A stretch of DNA of 64,000 nt. Origin: Oscillatoria sp. FACHB-1406 (GTDB lineage Bacteria; Cyanobacteriota; Cyanobacteriia; Cyanobacteriales; Spirulinaceae). Under the pieces are notes generated by a model. That model was not told where the DNA came from, made no database searches, and saw only the letters and a program-made list of their open reading frames with translations. Shown piece after piece: positions 1 through 7,476 of the stretch; the stretch's first letter is position 1; every line of letters starts with the position of its first letter. The translations under genes were made by a program, and so were the position numbers. Location of the stretch: NCBI RefSeq assembly GCF_014698145.1, contig NZ_JACJSM010000004.1, forward strand, positions 1-64,000. The letters run 5' to 3'.

Positions 1-45
1 AGTCTCCAGGATTTTTTGACGAAACTCCGTCGAATAGGCTTTCAT
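1..45 (-). mobile_element. 5' end of an IS630-family transposase gene, cut by the window edge
   Basis: Read on the minus strand, an ATG at 45-43 opens a frame that runs off the left edge and begins MKAYSTEFRQKILET. This matches the usual N-terminus of cyanobacterial IS630-type transposases (M-K-x-Y-S-x-x-x-R-Q-K-I), the start of their helix-turn-helix DNA-binding region. Only 15 codons are visible, so the catalytic DDE domain and the far end of the element cannot be assessed. The gene points away from the broken toxin gene to its right, so the element's terminus should lie between about 46 and 86. IS630 elements insert at TA; a TA dinucleotide at 75-76 is a possible junction (inference). Confidence 0.6.
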
Positions 46-86
46 AATGGCATTTCTAACCTTCTCTTTGACTGTACCTCACTCAC

Positions 87-272
87 GTGAAAATTGCTAT
101 AGATTCTGAAAATAACTTGATTTTTCGTTACGATAATACCGAACATCACCGCAAACTTAATCTTCCGACTTTCCCCCATCATAAACACGATCGCAGCGAA
201 GACAATGTTATCGGCTCAGATGCCCCCTTTCTAATTGATGTCCTTAAAGAAATCGAAAATATTCGGGAATAG
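87..272 (+). pseudogene. C-terminal part of a TumE-like (DUF6516) toxin gene
   Basis: The 61-residue frame starts at a GTG and carries the most recognisable part of the DUF6516/TumE toxin family: an F-R-Y-D-N motif (about residues 13-17), then T-F-P-H-H-K-H (about 28-34) and a C-terminal leucine-rich helix. Family members are usually about 100-125 residues, so roughly half the protein is missing at the N-terminus. The frame is closed by stops just upstream, and an IS630-type transposase starts 41 bases away in the opposite direction, so the toxin gene was probably cut by that insertion. No antitoxin (TumA type, usually an Xre-like regulator) follows before the next gene. It may be a dead remnant; the GTG start need not be used. 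Confidence 0.6.
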
Positions 273-291
273 GAAAACTAGAAACCCATTT

Positions 292-735
292 TTATGAAGA
301 AACCCTTGTCGGACACACAACTATAATTTCAGAGTATCGAGTGAAATCATCAACATTAAAAGTCAGAATATGAGTCATGCCGCGAACCAGCATCGCTGCG
401 ACTAATCGGGCATCATGAACGTTAACACCACTGACTTTGTAAGTTATTACTAAACGCTCCCATTCTCGATAAATTGGAGGCGTATCTAACAAAAGAGGAA
501 ACAGGGTCTTTATGCGATTGATTTCGGCTTCAGCTTGAACCGTATTATACCCTAGTCCATTTCTATCTTTTGGGCGAGTACAAACGTTCCAGAGTTCTAT
601 CAAGTTTTGGGGTACAATATAAATTTCTTCTCCTCTATCTCGTAGTGTGGTGAGAGAATTAACTGCATCAAAATTCATCGGATGAATGATATCAATGCTT
701 CGCAGCAGGACATTAGTATCGACTAAAAAGGACAT
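292..735 (-). CDS. PIN-domain toxin (VapC-like ribonuclease)
   Basis: A 147-residue protein covering a whole PIN domain. The acidic residues expected to bind Mg2+/Mn2+ are present: D6 in the opening F-L-V-D-T-N, E47, D108 in V-H-D-A-R, and D129/D130 near the end. Family members act as endoribonucleases, usually on tRNA or rRNA, and are held inactive by a partner encoded just upstream. Here the partner candidate ends at base 736, so the two genes abut without a gap and are surely co-transcribed. The domain is intact with no frameshift. The specific RNA target cannot be inferred. The pair sits beside a broken toxin gene and an IS630 end, that is, in an accessory patch at the edge of the glycan locus. 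Confidence 0.88.
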   Translation of the reverse strand: MSFLVDTNVLLRSIDIIHPMNFDAVNSLTTLRDRGEEIYIVPQNLIELWNVCTRPKDRNGLGYNTVQAEAEINRIKTLFPLLLDTPPIYREWERLVITYKVSGVNVHDARLVAAMLVRGMTHILTFNVDDFTRYSEIIVVCPTRVSS

Positions 736-1041
736 CTAGCCTCTTTCTCCATAAATACTCTCCCGACTGATAGCTTCATCCGGAAGAGTAGGGAGATTCA
801 ATATTCTGTGACTTTCTACCCAATCCCTAAAGGCAAGCGACCATTCTTGGGGAGTCGCAGTCGCGTAAAAAGGAGAATCTACATTAACAACTAACTGCTC
901 TAACAAAGAGTTTAGTAAAGGCTTAACTTGGGCAGAGGTACGATTTGTAATCCGCTCTATCGCACAGGCAATGGATTGAATCTCTTGTTGATTTTTCTGC
1001 TGAAAGTTATCCCAAGTGAATATTTCTGCATTTGGATTCAT
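736..1041 (-). CDS. Probable antitoxin partner of the PIN toxin
   Basis: A 101-residue protein (start chosen at the ATG at 1041; a longer frame reaches an ATG at 1098, adding 19 residues, and neither start has a clear ribosome-binding site). I recognise no domain. It is mainly helical in appearance, with a central I-E-R-I-T-N-R-T-S-A segment and a C-terminal tail ending E-R-G. The role as antitoxin is inferred only from position: it lies immediately 5' of, and touches, a PIN-domain toxin gene, and antitoxins normally come first in such operons. It lacks an obvious ribbon-helix-helix, AbrB or Phd DNA-binding motif, so autoregulation cannot be argued from the sequence. Confidence 0.55.
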   Translation of the reverse strand: MNPNAEIFTWDNFQQKNQQEIQSIACAIERITNRTSAQVKPLLNSLLEQLVVNVDSPFYATATPQEWSLAFRDWVESHRILNLPTLPDEAISRESIYGERG

Positions 1042-1273
1042 AGCACTTACGTTAATTCTGTCGATTTTAGCCCAGTCGAGTTTGCCGCAACATTTCACGC
1101 AAGCTTTCGCGCTAGGAGGGAGGACACTCGAACTTCTTCGCTTCCAGTTTATCGCAGCAGAGAACGAAGTAGGAAAATGCTGAGCGGGCGTGGGATACGG
1201 GGAAATTGGGATGGGGATGACGCGCTTGGCTTTGAGAGGGGAAACCTAAAAGCCGTTTTTTTTGAGAATGAAA

Positions 1274-2431
1274 TTATAAAATCGAGCGATAAGCGGCTAA
1301 AGTTTCTAGGGCGGTTTTTTCCCAAGAAAAGAGTTTCGCTCTCTCTCGTCCTTTCTCAATTAAAGTTTGTCGCAGTTGCGAACTTTGGAGAACGTTAAAA
1401 ATTGCCTCAGCTAACTCTAAAGGTTCGTCGGGGTTGACGAGTAGGGCTGCATCGCCCGCTACTTCGGGGAGGGAGGAAGTGTTCGCCGTGACGACGGGCG
1501 CGCCCAGTGTCATGGCTTCGAGGACTGGCAAGCCGAACCCTTCGTAATGGGAGGGGTAAACGAAGACATCGGCGTGTTGGTAGAACCAGGCGACATCGTT
1601 ATCGCTGAGGTAGTTGAGGTGATGGATTTCGTGGGAGTAGGGAGAACGCGCGATCGCGTCTAAAATCGGTTCGTACTTCCATCCCTTCTGCCCGATGAGA
1701 ACCAACTGCTGCTCGATGCGGTATTTTTGTTTGAGATAGTTAAACGCTTCGACAATCGCGACGATATTTTTGCGCGGTTCGAGAGTGCTGACGAAGAGGA
1801 GGTAAGGGCGCGAGAAGTTGTAGGGGGCTTGGGGTTGGGGGAGGGAGGCGAGGAGGGGTTGTTCGCCGGAGTAGCGACTGGCGAGGGGCGTTACCCATAT
1901 GCGATCGGGGTCGAAGTTGAGGTATTCTACAATATCGCGCTTGGAGCTTTCGGAGATGGTAATTACCAAATCCGTCCACTCTAGACAGCGTTGAATGCGT
2001 TTAAAGTAGGTTTTGACAACAGAGTTAATGTATTGGGGGTATTTCGCACAGGTAAGATCGTATATCGTCATCACCTTAAGCGGGTACTTGTATGGATAAA
2101 CGTTGTAGTTGGTGCCGTGGAAAATGTCAGGTGAGTTAAGACTAGACTCGAAACAGAGGGGGAATATGAATGGGGCGCGATCGAGCAATAGATTAGAAAT
2201 TCTGACCGGCAGGGGCAGCAAATAACGGTGAGAATAGGCATCGAGAAAATTAGGAAGTTCAAGCTTCCCTCGCAGCCAATTTTTGAGACCGGGTTGATAG
2301 GCGATCGATAATTCAAAGTTTTCTTTTGTTTGGATAGCATCAAAAAAATAAATTAAATTTGCAATATATAAACCAACTCCACTAGGACGAGGAGTAAGAG
2401 CAGTCACGTCAATTGTGCAATAAAACATCAA
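1274..2431 (-). CDS. GT4-family glycosyltransferase
   Basis: A 385-residue GT-B fold glycosyltransferase. The N-terminal half opens with Y-C-T-I-D-V-T and a P-S-G-V-G-L-Y nucleotide-sugar/acceptor loop at about residues 16-22. The C-terminal half has L-F-V-S-T-L-E-P-R-K-N (about 212-222) and the E-x7-E motif of retaining GT4 enzymes at E297-E305 (E-G-F-G-L-P-V-L-E). The family transfers a sugar from a nucleotide donor to a growing lipid-linked glycan at the cytoplasmic face of the membrane; the sugar cannot be read from sequence. It is the last minus-strand gene before a divergent methyltransferase and stands apart from the operon at 3,603-13,302. Confidence 0.93.
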   Translation of the reverse strand: MMFYCTIDVTALTPRPSGVGLYIANLIYFFDAIQTKENFELSIAYQPGLKNWLRGKLELPNFLDAYSHRYLLPLPVRISNLLLDRAPFIFPLCFESSLNSPDIFHGTNYNVYPYKYPLKVMTIYDLTCAKYPQYINSVVKTYFKRIQRCLEWTDLVITISESSKRDIVEYLNFDPDRIWVTPLASRYSGEQPLLASLPQPQAPYNFSRPYLLFVSTLEPRKNIVAIVEAFNYLKQKYRIEQQLVLIGQKGWKYEPILDAIARSPYSHEIHHLNYLSDNDVAWFYQHADVFVYPSHYEGFGLPVLEAMTLGAPVVTANTSSLPEVAGDAALLVNPDEPLELAEAIFNVLQSSQLRQTLIEKGRERAKLFSWEKTALETLAAYRSIL

Positions 2432-2569
2432 TTAGAATTTGAGCCTGTGAATACAGTCGTGTAAAAGGAGATGAATGTATAATTATTCACCTTTATCAAT
2501 TCTATTGACATTCACTTACGAGTGGCTTACAATGGCGCGCAGGTGTGAGCGAACGGTGAGATAAAGGCT

Positions 2570-3298
2570 ATGCAAGTACAAATTGAAGATCGAAACTATA
2601 AAGTAAAAGACTATCTAGCACGGTCGAAGGATTTTTATAGTTTAACTAAATACCAACTGGTTTTAAACTGGCTGCCTCGAGAAAAAGAATTAAGAATTCT
2701 TAATGCGGGCTGTGGCTCTGGCGAAATGAACTTGCTTCTTGCTCAAAACAAGTCTTGGAAAATCGATGCTTTAGATATTGATGAAGCAGCAGTTAGCCTC
2801 TCTAAAGTTCTCAAAGAAAGAGCAGGAATTGATAACCTTCAAGTCTTTCACTCTAGCATAGAAGATTTTCAGTCTCCCCATCTCTACGACGTTATTGTGT
2901 CCAACGATGTTTTAGAGCATATTGAGGATGATGCGCGTGCTTTAGAAAAACTGCATTCATTGCTGAAACCCAATGGTTATCTCTGCATCTCTGTTCCAGC
3001 ATTCCAAATTCTTTTTGGCTATCACGATAAAATGTTAGGGCATTATCGTCGATATAGTTGTGAAACTTTGGCTAACAGAGTATCCAAATTTTTTGATATT
3101 CGGAAAATCCGTTATTTCGGACTAGTTCTCATACCTATTGTTATGCTCTACAGTTGTTTGCTTAAAAAACAGTATCCAGTCGAGCGAGTTTCGTACAAGT
3201 CCTTGCCGACAAAGTTAATTAAAAGCATTCTCAATTTGGAAGCCAAATTTGGCAGTCCTATTGGAATATCGTTGATTTTATTAGCCAGAAAAAGTTAG
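2570..3298 (+). CDS. Class I SAM-dependent methyltransferase
   Basis: A 242-residue Rossmann-fold methyltransferase. Motif I is N-A-G-C-G-S-G-E at about residues 45-52, followed by an acidic D-I-D at the end of strand 2, and V-S-N-D-V-L-E-H near residues 110-117, the usual post-motif-II region. A hydrophobic stretch near residue 190 (Y-F-G-L-V-L-I-P-I-V) is typical of bacterial glycan-cluster methyltransferases that sit near the membrane. AAAGG lies just upstream of the ATG. It diverges from the glycosyltransferase at 1,274-2,431 across 138 bases. By context it probably methylates a sugar or a lipid-linked glycan precursor; the substrate is unknown. Confidence 0.88.
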   Translation: MQVQIEDRNYKVKDYLARSKDFYSLTKYQLVLNWLPREKELRILNAGCGSGEMNLLLAQNKSWKIDALDIDEAAVSLSKVLKERAGIDNLQVFHSSIEDFQSPHLYDVIVSNDVLEHIEDDARALEKLHSLLKPNGYLCISVPAFQILFGYHDKMLGHYRRYSCETLANRVSKFFDIRKIRYFGLVLIPIVMLYSCLLKKQYPVERVSYKSLPTKLIKSILNLEAKFGSPIGISLILLARKS

Positions 3299-3602
3299 AA
3301 AATCTGCTGGGGGGACAAGCACCTTTGAAGCCGAAAAGAGTAAGCCTTTCAGGTTCAGATTGCTCGAAAACATACTGAGCCTTTTTAGCGGGATTTTAGG
3401 GATAGAAATATTATGAAATCGTGCTCGCATCGTTGGAAGGATCCGAAAAATGCTCGTACCTTTGCTAAATCAATTAAGCCTAGTTAAGATGAGATTTATT
3501 TAGTGCAATATCAGTAAGAATTGGTATGAGTATGCCTCCCAAGCTTATCTAGAAAACTTGTCTCATATCTACTAAAACTTATAAAAGTAACTTTTTAAAA
3601 TC
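3299..3602. other. Intergenic, AT-rich, no gene seen
   Basis: This 304-base stretch separates the plus-strand methyltransferase from the 3' end of the minus-strand glycan operon. The longest ATG-started frame I see is only about 24 codons (from about 3,413) and resembles nothing known. No clear inverted repeat followed by a T-run was found, so the terminators of the two convergent units could not be placed. Confidence 0.5.
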
Positions 3603-5363
3603 TTATTGAATTATTGTAATCTGACTCTCTAGCCAAGGAGAGTCAAAAGTTTGAGGTTCTTCAATTAATCTAATCGATGAAATTTTTAAAGATTTTTTAA
3701 AGGTGACTAAATTTCTAACCGGCTGTTTATCAATTTCTTGAACAATATTTTCATCATTATTAATTAGTATTTTGAAATAAGTTGGGTAGTTAGGAGGAAT
3801 CCATAATGAGTTAGAATTTATTAGCTGTAACGCTTTTATCTTGTTGTTATTTTTGAAATCAATCTTTAAACAAGCCGGTGCGTTTCCTGATGCTTCTCTA
3901 AAAATTGTGTATTGCTCGGAACTTACGACTTTAGAGTAGCAAGTAAAAAAAGGTGATAAACTTATTATCAAACATAAAACAATTAAGATTTTATATGTAA
4001 TTTTATATTGTATTACCGAACTAATAACAATAATTGTTGTTAGCAAAAAAGTTCCTATTAATAATTGAGTAATTGTTTGGTTGTATCCAAACGTTCCTAG
4101 AGTTGTGATATCCGAGGGTAAAATTAGTCCGAAGTTAATTGGTATAATTTTAAATAACTTAATGTAAGTTAACGAATTTAATCGGTTTTCTAAATACGAA
4201 TTAGGACTAGTTATGAAAAATATAAAATTAATGATGTTGATGATAAACAATGGAATTATTGGTAAATAGAAAAAATTCTTTTTTGAATTATAGTACATCC
4301 AACAATATAATCCAATACTTAAGAATGGAATGGCCGCTACCCAAAATCTAGCTGTCATAGATTCTGATGCTAATCCCCAAATAAAAGTGATGACATATAG
4401 GAAAAGTAGCGACAATGCTTGAATGGCTAGTCTATTTTTCTTTAAGCAACCGATGATTAATCCAGGAAATCCGAACAAGAGAATAGGAGAATACGCTAAA
4501 AGTCCATGTTGTGAACTAAAAAGTTGCATTCCAAGGCGTTCAAAAAAAGTATCTATAGCTGGAGAAAAGGGCGCACTTGCACTGCCAGTGATTGAACCAA
4601 ATAAATAAGTTTGATACTTCACAAAACAACTGTAACCTAGAAATACCAATATTACTTGAATAACTATTTGTAACTTGTCTGTACTTTTTGATTTCTGATG
4701 TTTATTTAAAATATTGGATGCAAAGATAAATCCTACTAATCCTAAAGATACCAATAAACATCTAATGTGAATAAAAGGTAGTAATATAGCAAAAAAAAGT
4801 GATAAATATTGATTAAATAATTCAAATTCTTCTTTTTTATCTTTATTTATAAAAAATAAAGATAGAGTGATGCAACTCATTAGCATAACTTCTGGATAAA
4901 TAAGCTTCAAATATGCAATTAAAGGTAGTGAAAACGAAATAGAAGCAATTGTAAGTTCACTAAAATAGCTATTATTATTTTTGAAATCATTAAAGTAGGA
5001 ATTAAGTAAATTGTATAAACAAATTATTCCTATAATGCCTAATGTAAAATTAGCCCAACGAGCTATTTCTAAATTGAAATTAGCTAGTAAAGAACCATAT
5101 AGTAAACTGGATGCGATAGTTTGCCTGGGCTTATCGAGCTTTCCGAACGTAAAAAAATTGAATTCATGCTTTTCTAGAAAGTTCGCCCAAGTAGCTTCAC
5201 TTGGATAAAACTTAAGATTGGTAAAAATCCCTAAGCCTTGGTATATATATGTTGGTTCGTCTCCGGTACATATTAATTTTTCAATTAAAATATGTATAAT
5301 TATAAGACTTAAAAGCAAGAAAAATATAAATTTCTTTTTTTTATCTAACTTAATAAAACTCAT
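3603..5363 (-). CDS. Polytopic membrane protein, GT-C-like glycosyltransferase
   Basis: A 586-residue protein with about ten or more hydrophobic segments, beginning with one at residues 12-30. A D-E-P pair (D35-E36) directly after the first membrane segment is the place where GT-C enzymes (GT39/PMT-like) carry their catalytic acidic residue in the first periplasmic loop. The last 90 or so residues form a soluble, probably periplasmic beta-rich tail. This suggests transfer of a sugar from a polyprenyl-phosphate donor on the outer face of the membrane. Its start overlaps the preceding glycosyltransferase stop by 4 bases (ATGA), so the two are translationally coupled; it is the last gene of the operon. 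The gene is strikingly AT-rich and lacks HIP1, as expected for recently acquired DNA. Confidence 0.65.
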   Translation of the reverse strand: MSFIKLDKKKKFIFFLLLSLIIIHILIEKLICTGDEPTYIYQGLGIFTNLKFYPSEATWANFLEKHEFNFFTFGKLDKPRQTIASSLLYGSLLANFNLEIARWANFTLGIIGIICLYNLLNSYFNDFKNNNSYFSELTIASISFSLPLIAYLKLIYPEVMLMSCITLSLFFINKDKKEEFELFNQYLSLFFAILLPFIHIRCLLVSLGLVGFIFASNILNKHQKSKSTDKLQIVIQVILVFLGYSCFVKYQTYLFGSITGSASAPFSPAIDTFFERLGMQLFSSQHGLLAYSPILLFGFPGLIIGCLKKNRLAIQALSLLFLYVITFIWGLASESMTARFWVAAIPFLSIGLYCWMYYNSKKNFFYLPIIPLFIINIINFIFFITSPNSYLENRLNSLTYIKLFKIIPINFGLILPSDITTLGTFGYNQTITQLLIGTFLLTTIIVISSVIQYKITYKILIVLCLIISLSPFFTCYSKVVSSEQYTIFREASGNAPACLKIDFKNNNKIKALQLINSNSLWIPPNYPTYFKILINNDENIVQEIDKQPVRNLVTFKKSLKISSIRLIEEPQTFDSPWLESQITIIQ

Positions 5364-6517
5364 ATTTTTTCTGAAAATTGAGCGATAACTTTAGACCATA
5401 AATAACTCGATTTCACATGGCTGTCACCCTGGTTTCCCATTTTCTTTTTGAGAACACCGTTGATTACTTCTAAACAAACAGTAAATTCTTCTCGATCGCA
5501 ATACCATAGCCCACCATTCGCGCGCCGACATTGCCCCACTAAAACATCGCACCTCCCATTAACTAATACAGCTTTCCCCATCGTCCAGGCTTCCAATAAA
5601 ACAATCGACAGGCTTTCGTAGGGCGAAGGCATAACGAGTAAATCGCAGGCAGCAAGAGCATCCCATTTCGTTTGCTCGTCCACGAAACCCAAAGCAATAA
5701 TATCGGGGTGTTCGGGAATTGTCATGACTGACTTCCCTAACAAGACTAACTTTCTGGGCTGAGACTCCTGACTGCGGAGGTAGATGAAGTAGTCGAATAA
5801 CTCCTGGCAGCCTTTGGATGGATCAATTCTGCCAATATACAGTAAAAAGGGATCGCGAATGTTATATTTTTGGCGAAATCGTTCTGCGTTGTAACTATCG
5901 GGTGGTTCAACACCGACTCCAATAACGGGGCCGTCGATGCCGAGGTGCGGAAAGCGTTTTTGGATGAAGCTTTTTTCTTCGGGAGTATTAAAAATAAAGC
6001 CGCGCGGTTTTTTGAAAAATTCGTCCCACATCGTCATGTAAATCGTCCATTCGTCGTGGGCGAGGGGTTCGAGGTAGGCTTTTTCGGCGACGAGAGGAAG
6101 GATAAAGTAGGTTGTGGCGTAAAGATAACCAAAAAAAATGAAAGCGTCGTAATCGTTATGATGTTTGCTCACAAAGTCAATCAGGTCTGTGGAGAGGGGA
6201 CCTTGGGTTTTCATCCAAGTTTCTTGTTCTTCTAATGAAGCGGTTTTAAGACGGGGAGCAAGCTTTTCGGAGAGTCGGTTAAAGGCTTTGACGTTACGCT
6301 TTTGGCTGACACGGAATCGCCGAACTTTTGCCCCTTTAATGACTTCTACTCCAACGGGATAATGATTCTCCCAAGTCATGTAATCGAGAGCGCAGGTGGT
6401 GAGAATTTCGACTTCCCAATGTTGCGCCATGTGCTGGGCAATTTTAAGGCAAAGATTTTCGGCTCCCCCACCGACTTCGGTTCCGCAACGTTGAACGACA
6501 AAGGCAACTTTGGTCAT
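5360..6517 (-). CDS. GT4-family glycosyltransferase
   Basis: A 385-residue GT-B enzyme. The N-terminal G-G-G-A-E-N loop (about residues 16-21) and the C-terminal L-L-Y-I-G-R-I-D-P-S-K-G strand and E-S-L-S-I-V-L-L-E version of the E-x7-E motif mark a retaining GT4 transferase. It resembles the first half of the double enzyme at 7,477-9,864 (both begin with a short strand, then G-G-A-E, and share an F-I-F-F/L-x-Y-L-Y segment near residue 130-160), so the two are probably paralogues. It overlaps its neighbours on both sides by 1-4 bases, showing tight coupling within the operon. Donor and acceptor unknown. Confidence 0.92.
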   Translation of the reverse strand: MTKVAFVVQRCGTEVGGGAENLCLKIAQHMAQHWEVEILTTCALDYMTWENHYPVGVEVIKGAKVRRFRVSQKRNVKAFNRLSEKLAPRLKTASLEEQETWMKTQGPLSTDLIDFVSKHHNDYDAFIFFGYLYATTYFILPLVAEKAYLEPLAHDEWTIYMTMWDEFFKKPRGFIFNTPEEKSFIQKRFPHLGIDGPVIGVGVEPPDSYNAERFRQKYNIRDPFLLYIGRIDPSKGCQELFDYFIYLRSQESQPRKLVLLGKSVMTIPEHPDIIALGFVDEQTKWDALAACDLLVMPSPYESLSIVLLEAWTMGKAVLVNGRCDVLVGQCRRANGGLWYCDREEFTVCLEVINGVLKKKMGNQGDSHVKSSYLWSKVIAQFSEKI

Positions 6518-7473
6518 TATTCTAATTCTTCTGGAGGATAGCTGCGATAGAGAAATGAAGGTTTTTTGGAATGACCGGGCTGGGAATTTATCGCCTTGAC
6601 AAAAAGGTATTGTCCTAAGTCCTGTTCTCGTGCTTGAAGAACGGGTTTCAGTTTGGAGAGTGCAATATAATTTCCAGCATTATTCTGATGAACGTCAGCA
6701 CTAAATAAGGTCTCGATCTCAAATCCTAAATAAGTTAATAATAAATAAAGTTCGTGCTTATTATATTCCCGATTGTGTCTGCCGTAGGGGCCGTAGCCTG
6801 AATAAGGATCGTAGATGTTTGCGCCTGCTATCATTTTTGCAACATTTTCTAAGCGGCTGACGTTAGGCGTTGTTAAAATTAGCGCTCCGTCCGGTTTTAA
6901 GATACGTTTGATTTCTCGTAAAACGGCAACGGGATCGAGAAGGAGATGTTCGATAATTTCGCAAAAAAAGACGACATCAAATTGGCTCTCTTGAAATGGG
7001 AACTTTTCTTGTTCGATATTGAAGTGGTAGGATTTTAACTCAACGCGATTATGCTTTTCAGTCTTAAAATCTCGAAAATTTACAGACTGGGAAACCAGCG
7101 AGTCTAATTCAGAGCCGAAGTAGTTGGCTAATGTGAGTTGTAGGGGTGAAAACTCTCGAAGCAAAAAGGTGGTAAAGTAAGGATTTGCACCGAGTTCGAG
7201 GGCTTGCCCCGACAAATTCCTAGCGAGTCCATAGGTATAAACAAATCGCCTGAAGTCTTGAGTGCAGTAATTTGCCATTTCCTGGGGCGGTGCATCGGAA
7301 ACTAACACGGATTGAAGGAACTGAAAAAGTTGCCCTTCGCTAACCCCTTCAGGCAGGGGAAGTGGGGGGCAAAGCGGGAACATATCTTCTGAATTTCCTG
7401 CGAGATTTTCCTTCAATTTTCGTTTGGCTTTCCCTAGGGAGCGACGAAAGCTACTGACAAAACTAGGCTTCAT
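6517..7473 (-). CDS. Class I methyltransferase with atypical motif I
   Basis: A 318-residue protein. The second half is a standard methyltransferase-11 type domain: F-D-V-V-F-F-C-E-I-I-E-H-L followed by L-R-E-I-K-R-I-L-K-P-D-G and L-T-T-P-N. Motif I reads L-E-L-G-A-N-P, replacing the usual G-x-G-x-G, so SAM binding may be altered. A Y-G-P-Y-G-R-H-N-R-E-Y segment near residue 235 is common in glycan-cluster methyltransferases. It lies 3 bases after the double glycosyltransferase and overlaps the next gene by one base. Sugar methylation is the likely job, by context only. Confidence 0.82.
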   Translation of the reverse strand: MKPSFVSSFRRSLGKAKRKLKENLAGNSEDMFPLCPPLPLPEGVSEGQLFQFLQSVLVSDAPPQEMANYCTQDFRRFVYTYGLARNLSGQALELGANPYFTTFLLREFSPLQLTLANYFGSELDSLVSQSVNFRDFKTEKHNRVELKSYHFNIEQEKFPFQESQFDVVFFCEIIEHLLLDPVAVLREIKRILKPDGALILTTPNVSRLENVAKMIAGANIYDPYSGYGPYGRHNREYNKHELYLLLTYLGFEIETLFSADVHQNNAGNYIALSKLKPVLQAREQDLGQYLFVKAINSQPGHSKKPSFLYRSYPPEELE

Positions 7474-7476
7474 ACT

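Noticed and set aside
928-1398. 156-codon plus-strand frame across the antitoxin and the glycosyltransferase 3' end
   Set aside because: Overlaps two better-supported genes in antisense and has no recognisable domain.
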